From Acidobacteriota bacterium (lineage in GTDB: Bacteria > Acidobacteriota > Thermoanaerobaculia > Multivoradales > UBA5704), in the NCBI GenBank assembly GCA_003223675.1, contig QHVW01000131.1:1-5630 (forward strand): a stretch of DNA of 5,630 nucleotides, read 5' to 3'. A program made the position numbers and the translations under genes. The notes beneath the pieces are model-generated. The model was not told the origin of the DNA, made no database searches, and saw nothing but the letters and a program-made list of their open reading frames with translations. Of this stretch, positions 1 to 5,169 are shown piece after piece (positions within the stretch are counted from its first letter, which is position 1; each line of letters opens with the position of its first letter).

Positions 1-32
1 GCCCCTCCGGTCACCAGGATGTGAGATGGCAT
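1..32 (-). CDS. N-terminus of an NAD(P)-dependent epimerase/dehydratase (extended SDR), cut by the window edge
   Basis: Read on the minus strand, an ATG at 32-30 opens a frame giving MPSHILVTGGA before the window ends. ILVTGGA at the extreme N-terminus is the first beta strand and the start of the TGGAGFIG NAD-binding loop of extended short-chain dehydrogenases such as nucleotide-sugar epimerases and dehydratases. That family assignment is established knowledge, but it rests here on eleven residues. The start lies only 8 bases after the mlaD stop, so the gene is probably co-transcribed with the mla genes. An AGGA (complement of 47-50) lies 14 bases upstream, which is long for a ribosome binding site, so coupling to mlaD termination may help. 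The substrate cannot be told. A chance open frame is possible but unlikely given the motif, its position and the operon spacing. Confidence 0.68.
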   Translation of the reverse strand, partial: MPSHILVTGG

Positions 33-40
33 GGAAAGCG

Positions 41-1348
41 TCAGTTTCCTTTCGTCGGTCCGCCCGCGTCCGGCGGCGGTGGCGCGTCGGCCGGCGCCGG
101 CTGGGAGGGCGCGGGCGGCTTCGCCTCGGGCTTCTTCTCCTCCGGCTGCGTGTCCAGCGGCTCCGGCTTCCCCCCCGATTGCTCGATCGCCTTCTTCGTG
201 TCGTCGTACCGCTTCTCGATCCCCTTCTGTTGCCGGTTGCGGATCAGCCAGCGCAGCACCCGGGACTGGTTGACGCCGATGATGACGTCGTTGACGGCGT
301 CGTAGATCTGCGGGTCGTTGATCAGCTTCGCCGCCGTGCCGTCGCCGTGGTTGAGCTTGGCCGAGACCTCGTTCAGATTCTTCACGAATTGCCGGAGCTG
401 CTCGCTCACCTCGCGGCCGTACTCCTTGTCTTTCACCAGGCGCTGGAGCAGAGCGTCGTCATTCGACTGCAGATCGGCGGAAAAAGTCTGCAGGTTTCGC
501 GCCACTTCGTGCAGGGAGGCGAGGGTCTCGTCGAATTCCTTCTTGGAAGCCGGGTCGTTGAGCAGCCCCGGGAGGAGCCCGGGGCCGTGCTGGGCCTGGT
601 CGAGCAGGGTCTGGAAGCGGTCGAGCGAGACGGCGACCTGGTCGGCCATGGCGCGGTCGTTGAGCAGGCGGGGGATCGGCCCCTGGCCGTGCTCGACCGT
701 GTTGGCGATCCGTTCCAGGCTCTCCGAGGTGTTGACGAGCGAGCTCTGCAGCCGCCGCCCCTGGGGGGTGTCGGAGGTGAGCTGGCCGAGGATCCCCTCC
801 CCGCGCTCCATCCGCTGGAGGACGCGGTTGAGGGAGTGGCTGATCTCGACGACGTTGTCCATCACGTCCTCGCCCGAGGCGATCAGGGCGTCGACGTTGG
901 TCGGCTGCGCGGCGGGGATCTCCCCCTCCTCGGGGATCGGCGGGTAGACGGGGGAGCCGGAGTTGATGTCGATGTACTTGTCCCCGAGCAGGCCGAGGGT
1001 CTTGATACGGGCCCGCGAAGGGGCCTGATCTTTCATCATGCCGTTGGGGTCCACCGGCCCGCGGATGCGCGCCGCGTAGTCCTCGTCGAGGCGGACCCAG
1101 ACCCGGATCTGCGACTTCCGCGGGTCGCTGGAGAGGACCACCTTCTCGATCGTCCCCACGTCCACGCCGTCGATCTGCACCGGGCTGCCCGGCTTCAGCC
1201 CCGAGACCGAGTTGAGCTCGGTGTGATAGCGGATCTTGTGCTTGAAGAGGTTGCTCTTCGAGCCGATCAGGAAGATCCCGGCCGCCAGGACCAGGATGGC
1301 GGCGAGGATCACCAGGCCGACGCGGACCTCCCGGCCTCTAGGCGACAT
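41..1348 (-). CDS. mlaD: MCE-domain lipid transport protein, MlaD family, with C-terminal repeats
   Basis: This is the substrate-binding subunit of an Mla-type phospholipid ABC transporter, anchored in the inner membrane and projecting into the periplasm. The 435-residue protein has a short basic N-terminus, one membrane helix (about residues 10-29) and an MCE domain at about 38-132. Typical MCE signatures are SGLKPGSPVQIDGVDVGTI and a later LGLLGDKYIDI. Residues 150-375 are predicted helical and carry five degenerate GxGxxxxLLND motifs (starting near 183, 221, 255, 297 and 335). The tail from about 393 is rich in Pro, Ala, Lys and Glu. It is much longer than E. coli MlaD (about 183 residues), closer to the long single-MCE proteins with helical extensions. 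Its start overlaps the mlaF stop by 11 bases and has a strong GGAGG nine bases upstream. The ligand is inferred from the family. Confidence 0.95.
   Translation of the reverse strand: MSPRGREVRVGLVILAAILVLAAGIFLIGSKSNLFKHKIRYHTELNSVSGLKPGSPVQIDGVDVGTIEKVVLSSDPRKSQIRVWVRLDEDYAARIRGPVDPNGMMKDQAPSRARIKTLGLLGDKYIDINSGSPVYPPIPEEGEIPAAQPTNVDALIASGEDVMDNVVEISHSLNRVLQRMERGEGILGQLTSDTPQGRRLQSSLVNTSESLERIANTVEHGQGPIPRLLNDRAMADQVAVSLDRFQTLLDQAQHGPGLLPGLLNDPASKKEFDETLASLHEVARNLQTFSADLQSNDDALLQRLVKDKEYGREVSEQLRQFVKNLNEVSAKLNHGDGTAAKLINDPQIYDAVNDVIIGVNQSRVLRWLIRNRQQKGIEKRYDDTKKAIEQSGGKPEPLDTQPEEKKPEAKPPAPSQPAPADAPPPPDAGGPTKGN
314..802 (-). repeat. Five degenerate ~38-residue repeats inside MlaD (GxGxxxxLLND motif)
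   Basis: MlaD residues 183-345 contain GEGILGQLTSD (183), GQGPIPRLLND (221), GPGLLPGLLND (255), a degenerate DDALLQRLVKD (297) and GDGTAAKLIND (335). They are spaced 38, 34, 42 and 38 residues apart. Each motif is followed by a predicted amphipathic helix. Four of the five keep both glycines and all keep the final Asp. The motif starts are read directly. That they form a repeated helical element, perhaps a periplasm-spanning stalk or a multimerising barrel as in other long MCE proteins, is inference. Confidence 0.75.
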
Positions 1349-2108
1349 TTTCTTCTTCCTCCTCCTCCTCGCGGCCGGCGAGAAAATCCCGCAGCCGCGG
1401 GGCGTTGCTGCTCTCCGCCTCGCGCCAGCCGCCGATGAAGCAGAACCGGCCGTCGGCGAGCAGGGCGATGCGGTCCCCCACCCGGCGGGCCAGCGCGATG
1501 TCGTGGGTGACCACCACGGAGGTGACTCCGAGGTCCTTCTGGATCGAATTGATCAGCTTGCCGATGGTCGCCGAGGTGATCGGGTCGAGGCCGGTGGTCG
1601 GCTCGTCGAACAGCATCACCTCGGGGTCGAGGGCGAGCGAGCGGGCGAGGGCGACACGCTTCTTCATGCCTCCCGAGAGGTCGGAGGGCATCTTGCGCTC
1701 GACGTCCTTCTCCTTCAGGCGCACCAGCGAGAGCTTGTGGCGCACCGTCTCGGCGATCTCCGCCTCGGACTTCTCCGTGTGCTCGCGCAGGGGGAAGGCG
1801 ACGTTGTCGAAGACGTTCATCGAGTCGAACAGCGCGCCCCCCTGGAAGAGCATGGCGATCCGCCGGCGGATGGGGAAGAGCTCGCGCTCCTCCAACTGGG
1901 TCAGCTCCGTGCCGTCGAACATCACGCTGCCGGCCTCGGGCTTCTCCAGCCCGTTGAGCTGCCGCAGGGTCACGCTCTTGCCCGTCCCCGAGCGGCCGAG
2001 GATCACCAGGCACTCCCCCCGGTAGATGTCGAAGTCGAGATCCTCCAGCACCGTGCGGGTGCCGTACCTCTTGGTCAGGCCGCGGATCTGGTAGAGCGCT
2101 TCCGGCAC
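1338..2108 (-). CDS. mlaF: ABC transporter ATPase of the MCE/Mla lipid transporter
   Basis: This is the cytoplasmic ATPase that powers the MlaE permease and so drives lipid movement through MlaD. The 256-residue protein has all ABC motifs: Walker A GRSGTGKS (38-45), Q-loop Gln89, signature LSGGM (144-148), Walker B VMLFDEP (164-170, catalytic Glu169), D-loop GLD (173-175) and switch His202. The FQGGALFDSMNVFDNV stretch after the Q-loop and the LSGGMKKRVALARSLAL helix are typical of the MlaF/Mkl branch rather than generic importers. The start is GTG at 2108, preceded by GAGGAG at 9-base spacing. It lies 13 bases after the mlaE stop, and its own end overlaps mlaD. The C-terminus ends with seven glutamates (247-253), encoded by the sequence that serves as the mlaD ribosome binding site. 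Confidence 0.95.
   Translation of the reverse strand: MPEALYQIRGLTKRYGTRTVLEDLDFDIYRGECLVILGRSGTGKSVTLRQLNGLEKPEAGSVMFDGTELTQLEERELFPIRRRIAMLFQGGALFDSMNVFDNVAFPLREHTEKSEAEIAETVRHKLSLVRLKEKDVERKMPSDLSGGMKKRVALARSLALDPEVMLFDEPTTGLDPITSATIGKLINSIQKDLGVTSVVVTHDIALARRVGDRIALLADGRFCFIGGWREAESSNAPRLRDFLAGREEEEEEENVA
1358..1370 (-). promoter_or_regulatory. Ribosome binding site of mlaD embedded in the poly-Glu codons of mlaF
   Basis: On the minus strand this stretch reads GAGGAGGAGGAGG, with the last GGAGG ending nine bases before the mlaD ATG. The same bases encode part of the run of seven glutamates (residues 247-253) near the MlaF C-terminus. It is an unusually strong Shine-Dalgarno match in several registers, and supports the ATG at 1348 as the mlaD start. 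Confidence 0.75.
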
Positions 2109-2117
2109 GTCCGTCGT

Positions 2118-2123
2118 CTCCTC
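2118..2123 (-). promoter_or_regulatory. Ribosome binding site for mlaF, overlapping the mlaE stop
   Basis: The minus strand reads TGAGGAG here. The TGA is the mlaE stop codon and GAGGAG lies nine bases before the GTG at 2108-2106. This supports the GTG as the mlaF start and suggests reinitiation by ribosomes ending mlaE. Confidence 0.7.
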
Positions 2124-2880
2124 AGGTCGAGAACACGATGTAGAACAGCTTGGTGAGGAAGAAGTCCGAGACCAGGACGAGGATCGCGGCGAGCACCACG
2201 GTGTTGGTGGTCGCCCGCCCCACGCCGTCGGCGCCCCCCGTGGTGTGGAGCCCGTTGTAGCAGCCGATGATGGCGATGAAGTACGCGAAGAAGAAGGACT
2301 TGGCGACGCCGGTGAAGACGTCGCCCAGCTTCAGAGAGTCCCAGACGTCGTTGAGATAGAGCCCCGGCGTGAGGTTGAGGGTGCCGGTGGCGACGACCAG
2401 GCCGCCGAGGATGCCGAGGGCGTCGCCGAGCACCGTCAGGGCGGGGAGCATCACCAGGGTGGCCACCAGCTTGGGGGCGACCAGCTTCTTGACCGGGTCG
2501 GCCGCCATCGAGCGCAGGGCGTCGATCTGCTCGGTCACCTTCATGGTGCCGATCTCGGCCGTCATCCCGGCGCCGATGCGGCCGCCCACGATCAGGGCGG
2601 TGAGCACCGGCCCCAGCTCGCGCACCAGCGATTTCGAGACCACCGAGCCGATGTAGTACTTGATCCCCAGCGTGGGGAGCGACAGGGCGGTCTGCAGCGC
2701 CAGCACCATACCGGTGAAGATGGTGGTGATGCCGGCCACTCCCAGGGAGCGGACGCCGATCTGCTCCATCTGGCGGATCCATTCGCCGATCTCGTAGGGG
2801 GGCGCGATCATGGCCAGGAAGGCCCGGGCGGTGAGAAGCCCCAGAGCCCCCGTCTGCGCCGCGATGTCCCGGAGCTTCAC
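2122..2880 (-). CDS. mlaE: MlaE-family permease of the MCE lipid transporter
   Basis: This is the integral inner-membrane permease that pairs with MlaF and docks MlaD. From the GTG at 2880 the protein has 252 residues, the usual length for MlaE. The diagnostic MlaE block runs through residues 87-122: RELGPVLTALIVGGRIGAG, then MTAEIGTMKVTEQIDAL. A second conserved block, GADGVGRATTN, lies at 216-226. Hydrophobic segments fall at about 44-66, 90-105, 136-166, 190-208 and 225-250, preceded by an N-terminal amphipathic region. The frame stays open upstream to 3576, but that extension is Pro/Arg/Gly-rich and lies over another gene. The GTG is chosen because it aligns with the family length and forms a GTGA overlap with the stop of the upstream gene. 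No good Shine-Dalgarno precedes it, so translation is probably coupled. Confidence 0.93.
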   Translation of the reverse strand: MKLRDIAAQTGALGLLTARAFLAMIAPPYEIGEWIRQMEQIGVRSLGVAGITTIFTGMVLALQTALSLPTLGIKYYIGSVVSKSLVRELGPVLTALIVGGRIGAGMTAEIGTMKVTEQIDALRSMAADPVKKLVAPKLVATLVMLPALTVLGDALGILGGLVVATGTLNLTPGLYLNDVWDSLKLGDVFTGVAKSFFFAYFIAIIGCYNGLHTTGGADGVGRATTNTVVLAAILVLVSDFFLTKLFYIVFST

Positions 2881-3293
2881 GAGCGGATGGGGAGCCAGGC
2901 GGCGGCGTGTGCCGCGCCGAAGGCGAAATCGGCCGCCGCCAGGGGGAGGAGGCCGCGCAGGGCCGGACCGGTCGAGGCGGCGATCACGAAGGCGAGGGCG
3001 CCCACGATCCGGCCGCCGATCGCCACCGCGATGATGACGCTGTACCGGCGTGGATCGTAGGCCGCCGCGAGATAGAGGAGCGCCAGCATCGCGAGCAGGG
3101 TCGCCAGGATCCAGAGGTAGAACGCGCCCCGGGGGAGCGGCGGCAGAGGCAGATCGAGGATCCGCGCCGGCACCGCCGGCGCCACCACCATGAGCACGGC
3201 GAAGACGAGGTCGTAGACGGCTCCTGCCACCAGGCTCGCGCGAAGCAGGGCGAGCAGGCGGAACCGGCGGACGAACGGGCTGGTCAAGGTCAT
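2877..3293 (-). CDS. Small integral membrane protein with four predicted segments, function unknown
   Basis: I do not recognise a named family. From the ATG at 3293 it encodes 138 residues, very rich in Ala and Leu, with hydrophobic segments at about 20-41, 57-78, 86-106 and 112-133. Short linkers hold the few distinctive residues: a basic N-terminus, YDLVF at 27-31, LPLPPLPRG at 48-56, YDPRRY at 79-84 and a late ADF at 121-123. There is no signal peptidase site and no catalytic motif I can identify. Its TGA overlaps the mlaE GTG (GTGA), so the two are probably translationally coupled and the protein may be made with the transporter. Whether it acts in lipid transport is inference from position only. 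The frame extends to 3557, but that part overlaps the divergent gene and has non-coding composition. A candidate -10 box, TACAAT, lies just upstream. Confidence 0.82.
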   Translation of the reverse strand: MTLTSPFVRRFRLLALLRASLVAGAVYDLVFAVLMVVAPAVPARILDLPLPPLPRGAFYLWILATLLAMLALLYLAAAYDPRRYSVIIAVAIGGRIVGALAFVIAASTGPALRGLLPLAAADFAFGAAHAAAWLPIRS

Positions 3294-3306
3294 AGGCGTG
3301 CGGGCG

Positions 3307-3312
3307 ATTGTA
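3307..3312 (-). promoter_or_regulatory. Candidate -10 box for the minus-strand (mla) cluster
   Basis: The minus strand reads TGCTACAATC here. TACAAT matches the sigma-70 TATAAT consensus in five of six bases and stands out in a GC-rich spacer. It ends 13 bases before the ATG at 3293, so a transcript would have a very short leader or none. No convincing -35 box is seen 16-18 bases upstream (about ACGCCC). Confidence 0.4.
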
Positions 3313-3426
3313 GCAGGAGGCGTGCCAGGGGGCGTTCCCGGGGCTCCCCCTACAGCCCGATCGAGAACATCCAGCAGGAGCTGGGCGCCTTGCGGGTGAG
3401 GTAGAGGCGGCGGGGGGAGATCGGGA

Positions 3427-3432
3427 TATGAT
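3427..3432 (+). promoter_or_regulatory. Candidate -10 box for the plus-strand cluster
   Basis: TATGAT here matches the -10 consensus in five of six bases. It ends nine bases before the ATG at 3442, so transcription would start almost at that codon. The bases between are C-rich (CCCCCTCC), the opposite of a Shine-Dalgarno. Translation would therefore be leaderless from 3442 or begin at the later ATG at 3472. No clear -35 box is present (GAGGCG at the expected position). Confidence 0.4.
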
Positions 3433-3441
3433 CCCCCTCCT

Positions 3442-3708
3442 ATGGCGTTCCCCGGGGGCAGCGCGTATGCGATGGTGCGGGACGTGGCGGAGGGGTACCT
3501 CCTGGTCACCGAGCGCACCTTCAAGACCCTGACCCGGGCGGACCTCGAGCAGCTCACCTTCGAGATGGATCGCCACCTGCGCGAGCTGCGCGGCGATCAG
3601 CCCTCCCTCGACGACCTTCAGGCCATCCAGCTCAGGCAGCGGCGCATGCAGCGGCTCAACAGCGCCCTCATGATGCTCCGCAGCTACCGGCAGAGGCAGA
3701 AGATCTGA
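3442..3708 (+). CDS. Small helical charged protein of unknown function
   Basis: I do not recognise a named family. The longest form has 88 residues. After a variable N-terminus comes a beta-like stretch (GYLLVTERTFKTL, about 18-30), then two predicted helices rich in Arg, Leu, Glu and Gln, separated by GDQPSLDDLQ (51-60). The C-terminus is strongly basic (SYRQRQKI). It is soluble, with no signal peptide, cysteines or catalytic motif visible. The even charged-helix pattern looks like a real protein, and its TGA overlaps the next ATG (TGATG), implying coupling to the membrane protease gene. The start is uncertain: ATG at 3442 has no ribosome binding site, while ATG at 3472 (residue 11, 78-residue product) has a distant GGGGG. 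Helix-turn-helix pairing or protein binding is possible but not shown. Confidence 0.75.
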   Translation: MAFPGGSAYAMVRDVAEGYLLVTERTFKTLTRADLEQLTFEMDRHLRELRGDQPSLDDLQAIQLRQRRMQRLNSALMMLRSYRQRQKI

Positions 3709-4685
3709 TGGACCGCGACCTGATCCTCACCTTCCTCCGGGGCGCCCTCGTCGTGGTCCTGTCCTTCGGCGTCGCCCTCGCCCTCGACCGGATGAGCGCC
3801 GCCCGCGGCCTGCTCCCCCCCGGCTTCCGGGTGCCCTGGCGCCGCGCGCTGGCGCTCCTGGTGGTGGCGGTCTTCCTGATGATCGGCGTCTTCTCCCCCC
3901 TGGGGACCCTGGGCCTGAAGGCCGAGCCGGAGCCGACCCACATCGCCACGCCGCAGCTCTTCCTGCTCCACATCCTGATGGTGGCGACGATCGGGGTCTG
4001 GTTCCTCCTCGGCTTCGCCGGCCGCGCCGGCCATCCGCCAGCGCCGGCCGCGCCGGTCCCGCTCCCCCTTGCCGGAGCCGGGGATCCCTTCCTGGAGGGG
4101 GAGCCGGCGTCTCCGCTCCTGGTCGAGCCGCTCCCCGTGGAGCCGGCGCCCCGCGTCCCTCTGGCGCGGCGGATCGCGGCTCAGCTCGGTCTCCTCGCGC
4201 CCAGCATTCTGCGCGAGAGCGGGCTGGGCCTCCTGATCGGCCTCGGCGCCTGGGCCGCCGTGCTGCTGGCCGTCGTGATGGTCGCGGTGGTGGTCTATCT
4301 GGTGGGCGGTCAGGGTGCCCTGCCCAAATCGCCGCCGGCCCTGATCCCGCTGATCGCCGGGTTGCCGGTGTGGACGCGGTGTCTGCTCAGCCTGTCGGCC
4401 GGCCTGGTCGAGGAGACCTTCTTCCGCGGCTTCCTCCAGCCGCGCGTCGGCATCGCCCTGTCGACCGCCTGCTTCGCCCTCGCCCATCTCTCCTACGGCT
4501 CGCCGTTCCTGCTGGTCGCCGTCACGCTGCTGTCGCTGATCTACGCCTTCCTGGTGAGATGGCGGCAGAACATCTGGCCCGCCGTGGTAGCGCACGCGCT
4601 GTTCGACGGCGTGCAGCTTCTGGTGCTCGTCCCGCTGGCATTGCGTACGCTGGGGGAGGGGAAGGCCGCGGCCTTCCTCTGGTAG
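3708..4685 (+). CDS. CPBP-family (CAAX/Abi-type) intramembrane metalloprotease
   Basis: The C-terminal half carries the three CPBP motifs: EETFFR (Glu235, Glu236, Arg240), FALAH (Phe256, His260) and HALFD (His296, Asp300). These are the expected metal-binding and catalytic residues of the Rce1-like glutamic/metallo membrane proteases, so the enzyme should be active. Hydrophobic segments lie at about 8-26, 44-64, 81-105, 172-198, 207-230, 243-258, 264-283 and 299-312. At 325 residues it is longer than a minimal CPBP protein. The excess is an N-terminal three-helix region and a Pro/Ala/Glu-rich linker at 109-149 that probably lies outside the membrane. Its ATG overlaps the stop of the preceding small gene, with AGAGG 11 bases upstream. 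The substrate is unknown. Family roles include CAAX-type processing, peptide maturation, immunity and anti-sigma factor cleavage, and the partner-switch genes downstream make signalling plausible but unproven. Confidence 0.9.
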   Translation: MDRDLILTFLRGALVVVLSFGVALALDRMSAARGLLPPGFRVPWRRALALLVVAVFLMIGVFSPLGTLGLKAEPEPTHIATPQLFLLHILMVATIGVWFLLGFAGRAGHPPAPAAPVPLPLAGAGDPFLEGEPASPLLVEPLPVEPAPRVPLARRIAAQLGLLAPSILRESGLGLLIGLGAWAAVLLAVVMVAVVVYLVGGQGALPKSPPALIPLIAGLPVWTRCLLSLSAGLVEETFFRGFLQPRVGIALSTACFALAHLSYGSPFLLVAVTLLSLIYAFLVRWRQNIWPAVVAHALFDGVQLLVLVPLALRTLGEGKAAAFLW

Positions 4686-4694
4686 ACTCCTCAC

Positions 4695-4699
4695 GAGGA
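4695..4699 (+). promoter_or_regulatory. Ribosome binding site of the HATPase kinase gene
   Basis: GAGGA lies eight bases before the ATG at 4708, inside the 22-base gap after the protease gene. It fixes the kinase start, which also matches the usual length of RsbW/SpoIIAB-type proteins. Confidence 0.6.
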
Positions 4700-4707
4700 T
4701 CGCGCCC

Positions 4708-5169
4708 ATGGCCGACGAGCACCGCTTCCACCTTGCCATCGGGAGCCGGTTCGAGAACATCGAGCTGGTTCAGGTCGTGCTGAAAGACCGGCTGCGCCAG
4801 TTGGGGATGGACGAGGACACCCAGGACTGGGTGGACGTGGCCGTCCGCGAGGCGCTGGCCAACGCCATCAAGCATGGCAACGCGCAGAACCCAGAGAAGC
4901 AGGTCCACGTGGACCTCGACGTCGAGGACGACGAGGTGGTGATCCGGGTCGAGGACGAAGGGGTGGGGTTCGACCCCGACCGGGTCGGCGACCCCCTGGC
5001 CCCGGAGAACCTGCTGCGCACCAACGGCCGCGGCATCCTGTTCATGAAGAAATTCATGGACCGCATCCATTACGGCTCCGGACCCGGCGGCGGCACCATG
5101 GTGACGCTGCGCAAGCGGGTGGGGCCGAAGACCGATACCCCGCATCACCCGGAGGAGGGAACCCAATGA
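4708..5169 (+). CDS. Anti-sigma factor-type serine kinase, RsbW/SpoIIAB-like HATPase
   Basis: This 153-residue protein is one GHKL ATPase domain, the size of RsbW/SpoIIAB. The N-box is REALANAIKHGN (47-58), with Glu48 and Asn52 matching the catalytic base and Mg-binding Asn of SpoIIAB. The G1 box is DEGVGFDPD (83-91), the ATP lid carries GRGI (107-110), and GGGT (127-130) is the last conserved turn. There is no phospho-acceptor His domain, so it is not a sensor histidine kinase. In the family such proteins sequester a sigma factor or other partner and phosphorylate a STAS antagonist on serine. The next gene is exactly such a STAS protein and overlaps by four bases (ATGA), which strongly supports a kinase-antagonist pair. 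The target is not in the window, so control of a sigma factor is inferred and another output is possible. Confidence 0.93.
   Translation: MADEHRFHLAIGSRFENIELVQVVLKDRLRQLGMDEDTQDWVDVAVREALANAIKHGNAQNPEKQVHVDLDVEDDEVVIRVEDEGVGFDPDRVGDPLAPENLLRTNGRGILFMKKFMDRIHYGSGPGGGTMVTLRKRVGPKTDTPHHPEEGTQ
5151..5160 (+). promoter_or_regulatory. Ribosome binding site of the STAS antagonist gene
   Basis: GGAGGAGGGA ends five bases before the ATG at 5166. It is a strong site inside the end of the kinase gene. With the ATGA overlap it suggests the antagonist is made at least as abundantly as the kinase, as partner switching needs. Confidence 0.65.

Larger units (their letters stand above)
3294..3441. other. 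Divergent intergenic region between the two clusters
   Basis: This 148-base spacer separates divergent starts at 3293 and 3442 and must hold the promoters of both clusters unless they lie further inside the genes. It contains one AT-rich hexamer facing each way (TACAAT on minus, TATGAT on plus), a short hairpin CCAGC-AGGA-GCTGG at 3371-3384, and an imperfect inverted repeat at about 3412-3440 built on two GATC cores flanked by G and C runs. No tRNA, riboswitch or terminator was recognised. Confidence 0.6.

Noticed and set aside
26..1438. Long plus-strand open frame (470 codons) across mlaD and the end of mlaF
   Set aside because: It lies antisense to a clear MCE protein, is dominated by Arg, Leu, Val, Asp and Gly in the low-complexity pattern of GC-rich shadow frames, and has no recognisable motif.
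1236..2156. Plus-strand open frame opposite mlaF
   Set aside because: Antisense to a gene with every ABC ATPase motif; composition (His, Glu, Gly, Arg, Leu rich) is typical of a shadow frame.
3371..3384. CCAGC-AGGA-GCTGG hairpin as a possible terminator
   Set aside because: The stem is only five base pairs, there is no T run on either strand, and it sits between divergent starts where no terminator is expected.
3294..3557. Upstream extension of the 138-residue membrane protein
   Set aside because: It would overlap the divergent small gene and cover both candidate promoters. Its residues (Pro/Gly-rich, no hydrophobic pattern) differ from the coherent membrane protein that begins at 3293.
2881..3576. 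N-terminal extension of mlaE up to 3576
   Set aside because: The extra 232 residues are Pro/Arg/Gly-rich, overlap the 138-residue gene in another frame and the divergent gene, and would double the normal MlaE length. The GTG at 2880 gives the family length.
3684..4760. Minus-strand open frame (358 codons) opposite the CPBP protease
   Set aside because: Rich in Arg, Gly, Glu and Gln without motifs, and antisense to a protein with intact catalytic motifs.
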